Source of the DNA: an uncultured bacterium
GTDB lineage: Bacteria > Bacillota > Clostridia > TANB77 > CAG-508
Assembly: GCA_905215845.1 (NCBI GenBank)
Contig: CAJMRU010000010.1
Location: 1-15,040, forward strand
Length of the DNA stretch: 15,040 nucleotides
Direction: 5' to 3'
Position 1 is the first letter of the stretch, and each line of letters begins with the position of its first letter. Positions 1-6,766 of this stretch are shown piece after piece. A model generated the notes under the pieces. That model saw nothing but the letters and a program-made list of their open reading frames with translations. It had not been told where the DNA came from and ran no database searches. Both the position numbers and the translations under genes were made by a program.

Positions 1-153
1 AAAATATTTTATTTATATTATGGATTAGGATTAAAAATTTCAGAAATTGCACAAGAATTAGGCATAGGAGAGTCAAACATAAAAAACAAAATATATAGAA
101 CATTAAAGGAATTAAAAAAATATTTAGGAGAGGATGTGAATGAAAATGGTTAA
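1..153 (+). CDS. ECF-type RNA polymerase sigma factor, C-terminal fragment (5' end outside window)
   Basis: Open from base 1 in frame 1 to a TAA at 151-153, about 50 codons. The translation carries a helix-turn-helix of sigma-70 region 4 type: a segment around ISEIAQELGIGESNIKNKIYR, followed by a basic helix (TLKELKKYLG). In the sigma-70 family this domain contacts the -35 promoter element. The stop codon lies inside the next gene (start at 140, 14-nt overlap). Such overlap is typical of an ECF sigma factor translationally coupled to its membrane anti-sigma factor. The N-terminal region 2 is not in the window, so the subgroup cannot be named. Seen: HTH and overlap. Inferred: sigma/anti-sigma pairing. 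Confidence 0.75.
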   Translation, partial: KIFYLYYGLGLKISEIAQELGIGESNIKNKIYRTLKELKKYLGEDVNENG

Positions 154-700
154 TAAAGTATTTAAAGAACACATGGAAGAAGTAACTAATAAAGAAGCAA
201 TTTTTGAAGAAATTATTATAAAAGAAAAAAGAAGAAGTAATATGAAAAAGAGAACATTTAACATAGTTGCAACTTTTTTAATAGTTATGATAATAGGAGT
301 CACATCTAGTCAAATCTATGCAAAGATTCAATGGAATATTCAATTTAAAGAATATAAAGAGAATACTATAAGTCTAGAAAAAGGAAGTTTAGAAAAAGCC
401 AAGGAGGATGGTTATTCAGAAGTAATTAATATGGATTTTATTGAGAAAGAAGGAATTAGTGTAAAAGTTGATTCAATGTTAATTACAGATGATTGTTTTG
501 ATGCTAATATAACATTTAAATTTAATGAAGATGTAGTAGTAGATTCAGAAAGTTTTTCATTTGGGTACGCAATATATGACGAAAATAAAAATATATATGC
601 AGTATCAAATAGAATTAGTCCAGAAATAAAGCAAAAAAGGGATTTAAAGAATAACATTTCCTTAATCCCTTTTTTCTATTTTACATTTTCTTTTATGTAG
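140..700 (+). CDS. Anti-sigma-factor-like membrane protein (DUF4179-like), probably 3'-truncated
   Basis: 186 codons starting at ATG 140, 6 nt after AGGAGAGG (126-133). Residues 1-38 are charged and probably cytoplasmic. Residues 39-56 form one membrane-spanning helix (IVATFLIVMIIGV core). The part after about residue 60 would be outside the cell and resembles the DUF4179 region of clostridial anti-sigma proteins (IQWNIQFKEY, later VKVDSMLITDDCFDANI). It overlaps the upstream sigma gene, so it would be the partner that holds that factor at the membrane. Recognisable sequence ends near residue 160. Codons from about 163 on are made of the acpP terminator hairpin (633-675) and the antisense of the acpP 3' end, giving a non-homologous tail. 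Family members as I know them are clearly longer, so this is probably a truncated gene or an assembly junction. The family name is from memory, not from a search. Confidence 0.6.
   Translation: MKMVNKVFKEHMEEVTNKEAIFEEIIIKEKRRSNMKKRTFNIVATFLIVMIIGVTSSQIYAKIQWNIQFKEYKENTISLEKGSLEKAKEDGYSEVINMDFIEKEGISVKVDSMLITDDCFDANITFKFNEDVVVDSESFSFGYAIYDENKNIYAVSNRISPEIKQKRDLKNNISLIPFFYFTFSFM
633..675 (-). terminator. Intrinsic terminator of acpP, potentially bidirectional
   Basis: A perfect 12-bp stem pairs 633-644 (AAAAAAGGGATT) with 664-675 (AATCCCTTTTTT) around a 19-nt loop. It starts directly after the acpP stop codon (676-678) and gives a U-run on the minus strand. The stem itself is A-rich then U-rich, so it also offers a U-run to plus-strand transcripts from the sigma/anti-sigma genes. 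Confidence 0.8.
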
Positions 701-918
701 TCAACTACATCTCCTACTGTTACAACTTTTTCTGCATCGCTATCTGGAATTTCTATATCAAATTCTTCTTCTAATGCCATAACTAATTCAACTATATCTA
801 ATGAATCAGCTCCTAAGTCATCTATAAAAGATGCTTCCATTGTTACTGCTGTATCAGCAACACCTAATTGTTCAACTATTATTCCTTTTACTTTTTCTAA
901 AACTTCTTCTGAACTCAC
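676..918 (-). CDS. acpP: Acyl carrier protein
   Basis: 80 residues, the usual length. The carrier of growing acyl chains in cytoplasmic type II fatty-acid synthesis. The DSL motif is at residues 38-40 in the context GADSLD, with Ser39 as the site for the 4'-phosphopantetheine arm. The protein is strongly acidic and ends VVDYIKENVK, as in this family. The start is GTG (918-916): AGGAGG lies 12 nt upstream, and an in-frame stop just before it leaves no earlier start. That spacing is somewhat long. The RBS region can form short competing hairpins (CTTGAG/CTCGAG and AACTC/GAGTT), which is inference only. plsX lies upstream on the same strand, 273 bp away, and acpP has its own consensus promoter at 1057-1085. 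The gene commonly next to acpP in Firmicutes, rnc, is absent. Confidence 0.97.
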   Translation of the reverse strand: MSSEEVLEKVKGIIVEQLGVADTAVTMEASFIDDLGADSLDIVELVMALEEEFDIEIPDSDAEKVVTVGDVVDYIKENVK

Positions 919-947
919 TTCTCGAGTTCACCTCCTCTCAAGTTTAT

Positions 948-964
948 AAATGATATATTCATTT
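948..964. promoter_or_regulatory. Palindrome near acpP RBS, copy 1 of an operator-like repeat
   Basis: AAATGATATATTCATTT is an inverted repeat with 6-nt arms around TATAT. It is the same sequence as the core of the 19-bp palindrome at 1016-1034, with centres 69 bp apart. It lies just upstream of the acpP ribosome binding site, inside the predicted leader. It could bind a regulator or act as an RNA hairpin. Confidence 0.45.
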
Positions 965-1015
965 GTTTTTTAGTAACTAAACTTTTAATTAAATACTAAA
1001 ACTCAAGTAAAGTTA

Positions 1016-1034
1016 CAAATGATATATTCATTTG
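1016..1034. promoter_or_regulatory. 19-bp palindrome downstream of the acpP promoter, copy 2 of an operator-like repeat
   Basis: CAAATGATATATTCATTTG has perfect 7-nt arms and a 5-nt centre. It lies roughly +16 to +34 from the transcription start predicted by the promoter at 1057-1085. Two exact-core copies in one leader suggest a transcription factor of fatty-acid synthesis genes. It does not match the FapR consensus I know, so the regulator is not named. Confidence 0.5.
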
Positions 1035-1056
1035 ATTTCTTTCATATATATGTTCA

Positions 1057-1085
1057 TTTATATTATATGATTACTGTTTTGTCAA
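1057..1085 (-). promoter_or_regulatory. Sigma-A promoter of acpP
   Basis: On the minus strand: TTGACA (1080-1085), 17 bp, TATAAA (1057-1062). The predicted start near 1050 leaves a leader of about 130 nt that contains both palindromes. Position and spacing match consensus. Confidence 0.75.
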
Positions 1086-1191
1086 GTAAATTACTAAAAT
1101 ATTTTTATATTTGTACTGTTAAGTCATATTTTTCAGTACCTTTATACTATAAAATAATTATACCCTTAATTTAACGTTTATTTTTTAACAA

Positions 1192-2232
1192 TTAATTAAT
1201 TTTCTCTTCTTTTTTTCTTTGTTTTTCAAATTCTTCTATCATTTTATCCACAGCTTTGTTTTCCACAAATTTTTCTGCTTGTATTAATGTATATTCAAAT
1301 AGTAAACTATCACTACTTCCATGTGCCTTAACAACTGGTTTTTTTACCCCTAAGAATAAAGCTCCACCATATGATTTATAATCCATAACCTTGCTAAATC
1401 TTTTAATTGCTGGAAGTGCTGGTATTGACAATATTTTTGATAATAGGTTTTTTGTAAAGCTTTCAGTTAATGATCTTTTTACAAACTTTCCTAAGCCTTC
1501 TGTTGTTTTTAAAAATACATTTCCAGTAAATCCATCTGTTACTATCGCATTTATTTTTCCTGAAAAAGCATCTCTTCCTTCAACATTTCCTACAAAATTT
1601 ATATCTAATTCTTCTGATTTTTCTTTTAGCAATTTATAACTTTCTTTTACTAATTCATTTCCTTTGGTCTCTTCTGTTCCTATGTTTAATAATCCTATTG
1701 TAGGCCTTTCGATTCCAAATGTATTTTTTAAGTAAATGCTTGACATCTGTGCAAATTGTAAAAGATTTATTGGCTTACAATTTGTATTAGAACCTGCATC
1801 TATTAACAATAATTGACTTTTATATGCTGGTAATATTCCTGCTAATGCTGGTCTATCTATTCCTTTTATTCTTCCCACTAAAAGTGTTGCTCCTGTTAAT
1901 AATGCCCCTGAATTTCCTGCCGAGATAAAAACATCTCCTTCGCCTTCTTTAAGCATTTTAAATCCTACAACCATTGAAGAATCTTTTTTATGTTTAATTG
2001 CAACAGTTGGAGTGTCACACATTTCTATTGTCTCAGTAGCATTTCTGATTTTTAGCCTATCAGAGACTTCTTCTATTTCTTTTCCTGTAAATTCCTTTAT
2101 TCTTTCTCTAATTATTTGTTCTTTACCTATCAAAATAACTTCTGCTTTTATCTTATTTATAGCATTTAATGCCCCTTTAATGTTTGCATCAGGTGCATTA
2201 TCTCCTCCCATAGCATCTAATAAAATTTTCAA
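1192..2232 (-). CDS. plsX: Phosphate acyltransferase PlsX
   Basis: Makes acyl-phosphate from acyl-ACP, the first step of the PlsX/PlsY route to phosphatidic acid. Peripheral membrane/cytoplasmic enzyme. Family signatures, numbered from the TTG start: DAMGGD (6-11), ISAGNSGA (103-110) and DAGSN (145-149). The open frame extends to an ATG at 2247, but GGAGGA sits immediately after that ATG. It is correctly spaced (7 nt) for TTG at 2232-2230. Starting there gives M-K-I-L-L-DAMGGD, the normal PlsX N-terminus and 346 residues, so I chose TTG. The C-terminus is a Lys/Glu-rich tail. It has its own promoter (2280-2308). acpP, which supplies its substrate carrier, follows 273 bp downstream. No clear terminator is visible between them. 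Confidence 0.95.
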   Translation of the reverse strand: MKILLDAMGGDNAPDANIKGALNAINKIKAEVILIGKEQIIRERIKEFTGKEIEEVSDRLKIRNATETIEMCDTPTVAIKHKKDSSMVVGFKMLKEGEGDVFISAGNSGALLTGATLLVGRIKGIDRPALAGILPAYKSQLLLIDAGSNTNCKPINLLQFAQMSSIYLKNTFGIERPTIGLLNIGTEETKGNELVKESYKLLKEKSEELDINFVGNVEGRDAFSGKINAIVTDGFTGNVFLKTTEGLGKFVKRSLTESFTKNLLSKILSIPALPAIKRFSKVMDYKSYGGALFLGVKKPVVKAHGSSDSLLFEYTLIQAEKFVENKAVDKMIEEFEKQRKKEEKIN

Positions 2233-2253
2233 TTTAAATTCCTCCATATCGCT

Positions 2254-2272
2254 TTAATATATTATATATTAA
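2254..2272. promoter_or_regulatory. AT-only palindrome at the plsX transcription start
   Basis: TTAATATATTATATATTAA is a perfect 9+1+9 palindrome, at about +1 to +19 of the plsX promoter. It resembles the acpP palindromes in position and in its AT-rich centre, but not in its arms. It contains only A and T in an AT-rich genome, so chance is a real alternative. Confidence 0.3.
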
Positions 2273-2279
2273 CATTACT

Positions 2280-2308
2280 ATTTTATTATTCTTTTCTTAA
2301 AAAATCAA
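2280..2308 (-). promoter_or_regulatory. Sigma-A promoter of plsX
   Basis: Minus strand: TTGATT (2303-2308), 17 bp, TAAAAT (2280-2285). It sits about 50 bp upstream of the TTG start codon. Confidence 0.6.
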
Positions 2309-2331
2309 GCTTTTTTTTGAATTACCTCTAA

Positions 2332-2401
2332 TGATTTTGGGGTCGGAGACAAAAATCATTTCCAGCTACTAGCATGATTTTTGTCTCCGACCCCAAAATC
2401 A
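2332..2401. repeat. REP/BIME-like perfect inverted repeat between tuf and plsX
   Basis: Arms of 28 nt pair perfectly (2332-2359 with 2374-2401) around a 14-nt loop. Each arm can also fold on itself: GATTTT (2333-2338) pairs with AAAATC (2352-2357), enclosing GTC-gga-GAC. The whole is therefore two small hairpin units in inverted orientation, the layout of a BIME made of two REP sequences. The block GGGGTCGGAGAC is much richer in GC than its surroundings, suggesting a dispersed or mobile repeat. The right flank continues with overlapping copies of CCAAAATCAC (2393-2402, 2402-2411). It lacks a U-run of terminator type, and tuf already has a terminator just upstream. Confidence 0.75.
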
Positions 2402-2431
2402 CCAAAATCACTAAAATAAAAGTGGGGAATG

Positions 2432-2480
2432 AAAAAAATAGCAAGGTTGCTACAAATAATGTAACCCTTGCTATTTTTAT
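2432..2480 (-). terminator. Intrinsic terminator of the str operon (after tuf)
   Basis: AAAAATAGCAAGG...GC (from about 2434) pairs with GTAACCCTTGCTATTTTT (2461-2478), with one bulged base and a 10-nt loop. On the minus strand it ends in a run of Us. It begins about 8 nt after the tuf stop codon. Confidence 0.85.
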
Positions 2481-2485
2481 ATTTA

Positions 2486-3688
2486 TTATTCGATTATATC
2501 AGCTACAACTCCTGAACCAACTGTTCTACCACCTTCACGAATAGCAAATCTTAATCCTTTTTCGATAGCGATAGGTGTGATTAATTCGATTGTCATTGAT
2601 ACGTTATCTCCAGGCATAACCATTTCTGTTCCAGCAGGTAATTCGATAACACCTGTAACGTCTGTTGTTCTGAAATAGAATTGTGGTCTGTATCCGTTGA
2701 AGAATGGAGTATGTCTTCCACCTTCATCTTTTGTTAAAACGTATACTTCTGATGTGAATTTTGTATGTGGATTTATTGATCCTGGTTTACATAGAACTTG
2801 ACCTCTTTCGATGTCTTTTCTATCTACACCTCTTAATAATGCTCCGATATTATCTCCAGCTTCAGCTTGATCTAATAATTTTCTGAACATTTCTACACCT
2901 GTAACAACAGTTTTTCTTCTTTCTGTTGTAAGACCGATGATTTCAACTTCGTCTTGTAATTTAACTTCTCCTCTTTCTACTCTACCTGTTGCAACTGTTC
3001 CACGTCCTGTAATTGTGAATACGTCTTCAACTGGCATTAAGAATGGTTGGTCAATTGGTCTTTCTGGTGTTGGTATATAACTATCAACATATTCCATTAA
3101 TTCTTTCATTGGTTTGTAAACTTCATCATCTGGATTTGTTGATGTACTTTCTAATACTTGTAATGAAGATCCTTTTACTACTGGAATATCATCTCCTGGG
3201 AAACCATATTCTGATAATAAATCTCTAACTTCCATTTCAACTAATTCTAATAATTCTGGATCATCAACCATATCACATTTGTTTAAGTAAACAACGATAT
3301 ATTTAACTCCAACTTGTCTAGCAAGTAAGATGTGTTCTCTTGTTTGAGGCATTGGACCATCAGCTGCAGAAACAACTAATATAGCTCCATCCATTTGAGC
3401 AGCACCTGTAATCATGTTTTTAACATAGTCAGCGTGTCCTGGACAGTCAACGTGTGCATAGTGTCTGTTGTCTGTTTCATATTCAACGTGAGCTGTGTTA
3501 ATTGTGATTCCTCTTTCTCTTTCTTCTGGTGCTCCATCGATTGCATCATAAGCTTCGAATTTAGCTTTTCCTAATAATGATAAGTATTTAGTAATAGCTG
3601 CTGTTGTTGTTGTTTTACCATGGTCAACGTGTCCGATTGTACCAATGTTAACGTGTGGCTTTGTTCTTTCAAATTTTGCTTTTGCCAT
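2486..3688 (-). CDS. tuf: Translation elongation factor Tu
   Basis: 400 residues, normal length. A cytoplasmic GTPase that delivers aminoacyl-tRNA to the ribosome. G1 GHVDHGKT at 19-26, switch I region ending RGITINTAHVEY, G3 DCPGH at 81-85 and G4 NKCD at 136-139. Domains 2 and 3 follow (TGRGTVATGRVERG and later GYRPQFYFRTTDVTG). The start ATG is preceded by GGAGGA, and the N-terminus MAKAKFERTKPHVNIGTIG is standard. Codon use is visibly less AT-extreme than in the neighbouring unknown genes, as expected for a highly expressed gene. It is the last gene of rpsL-rpsG-fusA-tuf, separated from fusA by 205 bp holding a likely extra promoter (3784-3812). Confidence 0.99.
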   Translation of the reverse strand: MAKAKFERTKPHVNIGTIGHVDHGKTTTTAAITKYLSLLGKAKFEAYDAIDGAPEERERGITINTAHVEYETDNRHYAHVDCPGHADYVKNMITGAAQMDGAILVVSAADGPMPQTREHILLARQVGVKYIVVYLNKCDMVDDPELLELVEMEVRDLLSEYGFPGDDIPVVKGSSLQVLESTSTNPDDEVYKPMKELMEYVDSYIPTPERPIDQPFLMPVEDVFTITGRGTVATGRVERGEVKLQDEVEIIGLTTERRKTVVTGVEMFRKLLDQAEAGDNIGALLRGVDRKDIERGQVLCKPGSINPHTKFTSEVYVLTKDEGGRHTPFFNGYRPQFYFRTTDVTGVIELPAGTEMVMPGDNVSMTIELITPIAIEKGLRFAIREGGRTVGSGVVADIIE

Positions 3689-3783
3689 TTTATAATTCCT
3701 CCTTTTTATTTTGAGTTAGACTTTATGCCTTCTCTCATTTTATATAATTTAAATTTAATGACTTAAATTCTTTTAGTACTAGC

Positions 3784-3812
3784 ATTTTATAACATTTTAT
3801 AGAAAAAATCAA
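3784..3812 (-). promoter_or_regulatory. Likely internal promoter of tuf
   Basis: Minus strand: TTGATT (3807-3812), 17 bp, TAAAAT (3784-3789), the same hexamers as the plsX promoter. A start near 3777 would give a leader of about 90 nt. The inverted repeat 3792-3831 overlaps the spacer and the -35 box. Confidence 0.5.
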
Positions 3813-3831
3813 TACTTTTTCTATAAAATGT
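3792..3831. repeat. Perfect 16-bp inverted repeat in the fusA-tuf gap
   Basis: ACATTTTATAGAAAAA (3792-3807) is repeated exactly in inverse at 3816-3831 around an 8-nt loop. It is GC-poor and no strong U-run follows on either strand, so it is a poor terminator. Only read-through RNA from fusA would contain the complete hairpin. It could be a processing site, or an operator for the overlapping tuf promoter. Confidence 0.65.
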
Positions 3832-3893
3832 ATAATATGCAAAATTCACTATAATTATTACTATTATTAGATTTTTTTAATCAAAATCTTATT

Positions 3894-5975
3894 TTAGTCT
3901 TTTTTAGCTCTTGAAGCAACGATTTGTTCAAATACTGATTTTGGAACTTCTTCATAATGAGATGGTTCCATAGAGTATGTTCCTCTACCTTGAGTTTTTG
4001 AACGTAAGTCAGTTGCATAACCAAACATTTCTGAAAGTGGTATAAATGCATGGATTTCTTGCATTCCATCATTTCCATCCATACCTTCCATTCTACCTCT
4101 TCTTGAATTTACATCTCCAATAACATCTCCCATGTATTCTTCTGGAACTGTTATTTCAACTTTCATGATTGGCTCTAATATAACTGATTTAGCTTGTTTA
4201 CAACCTTCCTTGAAAGCCATAGATGCAGCAATTTTGAATGCCATTTCTGAAGAGTCAACTTCATGGTATGAACCATCTACTAATGTAGCTTTAAAGTCAA
4301 TAACTGGATATCCAGCTAAGATTCCACTTTCAGCTGCTTCTCTCATTCCTTGTTCGATTGGTTTTACATATTCTTTTGGAACAGCTCCACCAACTATTTT
4401 GCTTTCAAATTCTATTCCTTTACCTGGCTCTAATGGTTCCATTTCAAACCAAACATCACCATATTGTCCTTTACCACCAGATTGACGAATGAATTTTCCT
4501 TGAACTTTTACTTTATTTCTAATTGTTTCTTTGTAAGCAACTTGTGGTTTACCTACATTACATTCAACTTTGAATTCTCTTTTTAATCTATCAACGATGA
4601 TATCTAAGTGTAATTCACCCATACCAGCAATGATTGTTTGTCCTGTTTCATGATTTGTATATGTTTTGAATGTTGGATCTTCTTCAGCTAGTTTTGCTAA
4701 AGCAATACCCATTTTTTCTTGAGCTACCTTGTCTTTTGGTTCAATAGCTATGTCAATAACAGGCTCTGGGAATTCCATAGATTCTAGTATAACTGGAGCA
4801 TTCATATCACATAATGTATCACCAGTTGTTACTTCTTTTAATCCTACTGCTGCAGCAATATCACCAGCATAAACTTTTTCTATGTCTTCTCTGTGATTTG
4901 AGTGCATTTGTAGAATTCTTCCTATTCTTTCTTTCTTTCCTTTATTTGCGTTTAATACAGTTGAACCAGATTCTAGTACTCCTGAATAAACTCTAAAGAA
5001 ACATAATTTTCCAACAAATGGGTCTGTTGCAATTTTAAATGCTAATGCTGAGAATGGTTCTGCATCAGATGTTTTTCTTTCAACTTCATTACCATCTTCA
5101 TCAACACCTTTGATATGAGGTATATCAAGTGGTGATGGCATATAATCTACGATTGCATTTAATAATTCTTGAACACCTTTGTTTTTATATGAAGAACCAC
5201 AACATACTGTAACTATTTTATTTGCAAGAGTTCCTTTACGAAGACCTAATTTAATTTCGTCTTCTGTTAATTCTTCTCCTTCTAAATATTTCATCATTAA
5301 TTCTTCATCTTGTTCAGCAACAGATTCAATCATTTTTTCTCTGTATTCTTGAGCCATTTCTTTCATATCTTCAGGAATATCTGTTTCTTCAATTTCTTTT
5401 CCTAAATCATCTTTATGAATAAATGCTCTCATTTTGATTAAGTCAACTATTCCTAAGAAATGATCTTCTGCACCAATTGGTAATTGGATTGGAACAGCAT
5501 TTGCTCTTAATCTATTTTTTAATTGATCAACACAAAGTAAGAAGTTTGCTCCTGTTACGTCCATTTTATTTACATATACCATTCTTGGAACTTGGTATTT
5601 ATCAGCTTGTCTCCAAACTGTTTCTGTTTGTGGTTGAACTCCACCTTTAGCAGCTAATACTGTAACTGCACCATCAAGAACTCTTAAAGATCTTTGTACT
5701 TCTACTGTAAAGTCAACGTGTCCAGGTGTATCGATAATATTAATTCTATTATTATTCCAGAAACATGTTGTAGCAGCTGAAGTAATTGTGATACCTCTTT
5801 CTTGTTCTTGTGCCATCCAGTCCATTGTTGCTGCACCTTCGTGAGTTTCTCCTATTTTGTGAACTTTACCTGTATAGAATAAAATTCTTTCTGTTGTTGT
5901 TGTTTTACCAGCATCTATATGAGCCATGATACCGATATTTCTAGTTCTCTCTAATGGATAAGCTCTTCCTGCCAT
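3894..5975 (-). CDS. fusA: Translation elongation factor G
   Basis: 693 residues from ATG 5975. A ribosomal translocase GTPase that also acts in ribosome recycling. G1 AHIDAGKT at 18-25, RGITITSAATT switch region, G3 DTPGH at 82-86 and VNKMD G4. Domain II begins near EPFSALAFKI, the domain III-IV region contains GMGELHLDII and SGGKGQYGDV, and the C-terminal part includes DVNSRRGRMEG. Length and N-terminus (AGRAYPLERTRNIGIMAHID) are standard. An in-frame TTG directly precedes the ATG; GAGGGGG is better spaced for the ATG (8 nt), so I used ATG. rpsG lies upstream across a 288-bp gap that holds two hairpin elements. tuf follows. Confidence 0.98.
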   Translation of the reverse strand: MAGRAYPLERTRNIGIMAHIDAGKTTTTERILFYTGKVHKIGETHEGAATMDWMAQEQERGITITSAATTCFWNNNRINIIDTPGHVDFTVEVQRSLRVLDGAVTVLAAKGGVQPQTETVWRQADKYQVPRMVYVNKMDVTGANFLLCVDQLKNRLRANAVPIQLPIGAEDHFLGIVDLIKMRAFIHKDDLGKEIEETDIPEDMKEMAQEYREKMIESVAEQDEELMMKYLEGEELTEDEIKLGLRKGTLANKIVTVCCGSSYKNKGVQELLNAIVDYMPSPLDIPHIKGVDEDGNEVERKTSDAEPFSALAFKIATDPFVGKLCFFRVYSGVLESGSTVLNANKGKKERIGRILQMHSNHREDIEKVYAGDIAAAVGLKEVTTGDTLCDMNAPVILESMEFPEPVIDIAIEPKDKVAQEKMGIALAKLAEEDPTFKTYTNHETGQTIIAGMGELHLDIIVDRLKREFKVECNVGKPQVAYKETIRNKVKVQGKFIRQSGGKGQYGDVWFEMEPLEPGKGIEFESKIVGGAVPKEYVKPIEQGMREAAESGILAGYPVIDFKATLVDGSYHEVDSSEMAFKIAASMAFKEGCKQAKSVILEPIMKVEITVPEEYMGDVIGDVNSRRGRMEGMDGNDGMQEIHAFIPLSEMFGYATDLRSKTQGRGTYSMEPSHYEEVPKSVFEQIVASRAKKD

Positions 5976-6018
5976 CAAAATTTCCCCCTCTCGGATTTTT
6001 ATTCTTTATCTAAATTTC

Positions 6019-6130
6019 GATTAAAAATAGTAAGATGTGCATTTTGGATTAACCAATACAGGTTGAAGGCGTATGTGGATACCTCGAAATCTGGACTGGT
6101 TAAACAAAATAAGCAGATTGCTATTTTATC
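6019..6130 (+). repeat. Long-hairpin intergenic element, copy A (fusA-rpsG gap)
   Basis: Imperfect palindrome of about 112 nt. The stem includes AAAATAG (6024-6030) with CTATTTT (6121-6127), a tandem GA/GA mismatch (6034-6035 with 6116-6117), TTTTG (6042-6046) with CAAAA (6105-6109), TTAACCA (6049-6055) with TGGTTAA (6097-6103), and CAG-GTT with AAT-CTG near the apex. The apical module is GAA (6065-6067) opposite GA (6086-6087), then GG/TC, and GTAT (6071-6074) with ATAC (6079-6082) closing a GTGG loop. It shares apex and layout with copies B and C. Plus is given as its strand because its G.U pairs are legal there. Whether it is transcribed is unknown. Confidence 0.7.
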
Positions 6131-6145
6131 TTTTTTAAAATTTTC

Positions 6146-6256
6146 ATTAAAAGTGATAAGATGTACATTTTTGATACTTTCATCAAGTTGAAGGCGTACG
6201 TGGGTACGTCGAAAGTTGATGTAAGTATCGAAAATGTGCAGATTATTGCTTTTAAT
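6146..6256 (+). repeat. Long-hairpin intergenic element, copy B (fusA-rpsG gap)
   Basis: 111-nt palindrome that pairs without bulges from 6146/6256 inward to the apical loop. ATTAAAAG pairs with CTTTTAAT at the base. A tandem GA/GA (6160-6161 with 6241-6242) sits at the same place as in copy A. GATACTT (6173-6179) pairs with AAGTATC (6223-6229), then CATCAA (6181-6186) with TTGATG (6216-6221). The apex has GAA (6190-6192) opposite GA (6211-6212) and GCGTAC with GTACGT around a GTGG loop. On the plus strand five pairs are G.U; the same positions would be A.C on the minus strand. Lies directly downstream of the rpsG stop codon. Confidence 0.75.
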
Positions 6257-6263
6257 AAAAATT

Positions 6264-6734
6264 TTACCATTTATAATGAGCAAAAGCCTTATTAGCTTCA
6301 GCCATTCTGTGTGTATCTTCTTTCTTCTTGAATGCTCCACCATTTCCATTAACAGCATCAATTAATTCTCCAGCTAATTTTTCAGCCATAGTTTTTTCAT
6401 GTCTGTTTCTAGCATATGATACTATCCATCTTAAACCTAAAGTTTGTCTTCTTTCTGGTCTAATTTCTAATGGAACTTGGTATGTAGCACCACCAACTCT
6501 TCTTGCTTTAACTTCAAGAACTGGCATTACATTTTCTAAAGCTGCTTCAAAAACTTCTAAAGGATTTTTTCCTTCTTTTTCTTTTATGATATCAAATGCA
6601 TCATATACTATTTTTTGAGCAACTGATTTTTTACCATCTAACATTATGTTGTTTACTAATTTTGTAACAACTTTGCTATTATATATTGGATCTGGTAATA
6701 CATCTCTTTTTGCTATATATCCTTTTCTTGGCAC
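6264..6734 (-). CDS. rpsG: 30S ribosomal protein S7
   Basis: 156 residues, standard length. It starts assembly of the 30S head by binding 16S rRNA. Signatures: PRKGYIAKRDVLPDPIYNSK at the N-terminus, NNIMLDGKKSVAQ, then ARRVGGATYQVP, RPERRQTLGLRWI and the C-terminal HRMAEANKAFAHYKW. The start codon is GTG (6734-6732), preceded by AAGGAGGG with normal spacing. Downstream of rpsL, across a 306-bp gap that holds a structured leader (6767-6859) and hairpin element C. S7 represses its own operon by binding the rpsL-rpsG spacer in E. coli; whether that holds here is not shown. Confidence 0.98.
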   Translation of the reverse strand: MPRKGYIAKRDVLPDPIYNSKVVTKLVNNIMLDGKKSVAQKIVYDAFDIIKEKEGKNPLEVFEAALENVMPVLEVKARRVGGATYQVPLEIRPERRQTLGLRWIVSYARNRHEKTMAEKLAGELIDAVNGNGGAFKKKEDTHRMAEANKAFAHYKW

Positions 6735-6766
6735 TATTCTTCCCTCCTTAAATTAATTAAATTATT

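Noticed and set aside
1090..1190. Terminator between plsX and acpP
   Set aside because: Only weak AT-rich pairings are visible after the plsX stop codon, without a stable stem and U-run.
2332..2401. Inverted repeat as a second tuf terminator
   Set aside because: A good terminator already sits at 2432-2480 next to the tuf stop codon, and this repeat is followed on neither strand by a U-run.
3881..4078. Minus-strand 65-codon frame at the end of fusA
   Set aside because: It lies almost entirely inside fusA in a different frame, a shadow of that gene.
5999..6361. Minus-strand 120-codon open frame between fusA and rpsG
   Set aside because: It overlaps the 3' end of rpsG in another frame and otherwise runs through hairpin elements A and B. 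There is no plausible ribosome binding site, and it encodes no recognisable protein.
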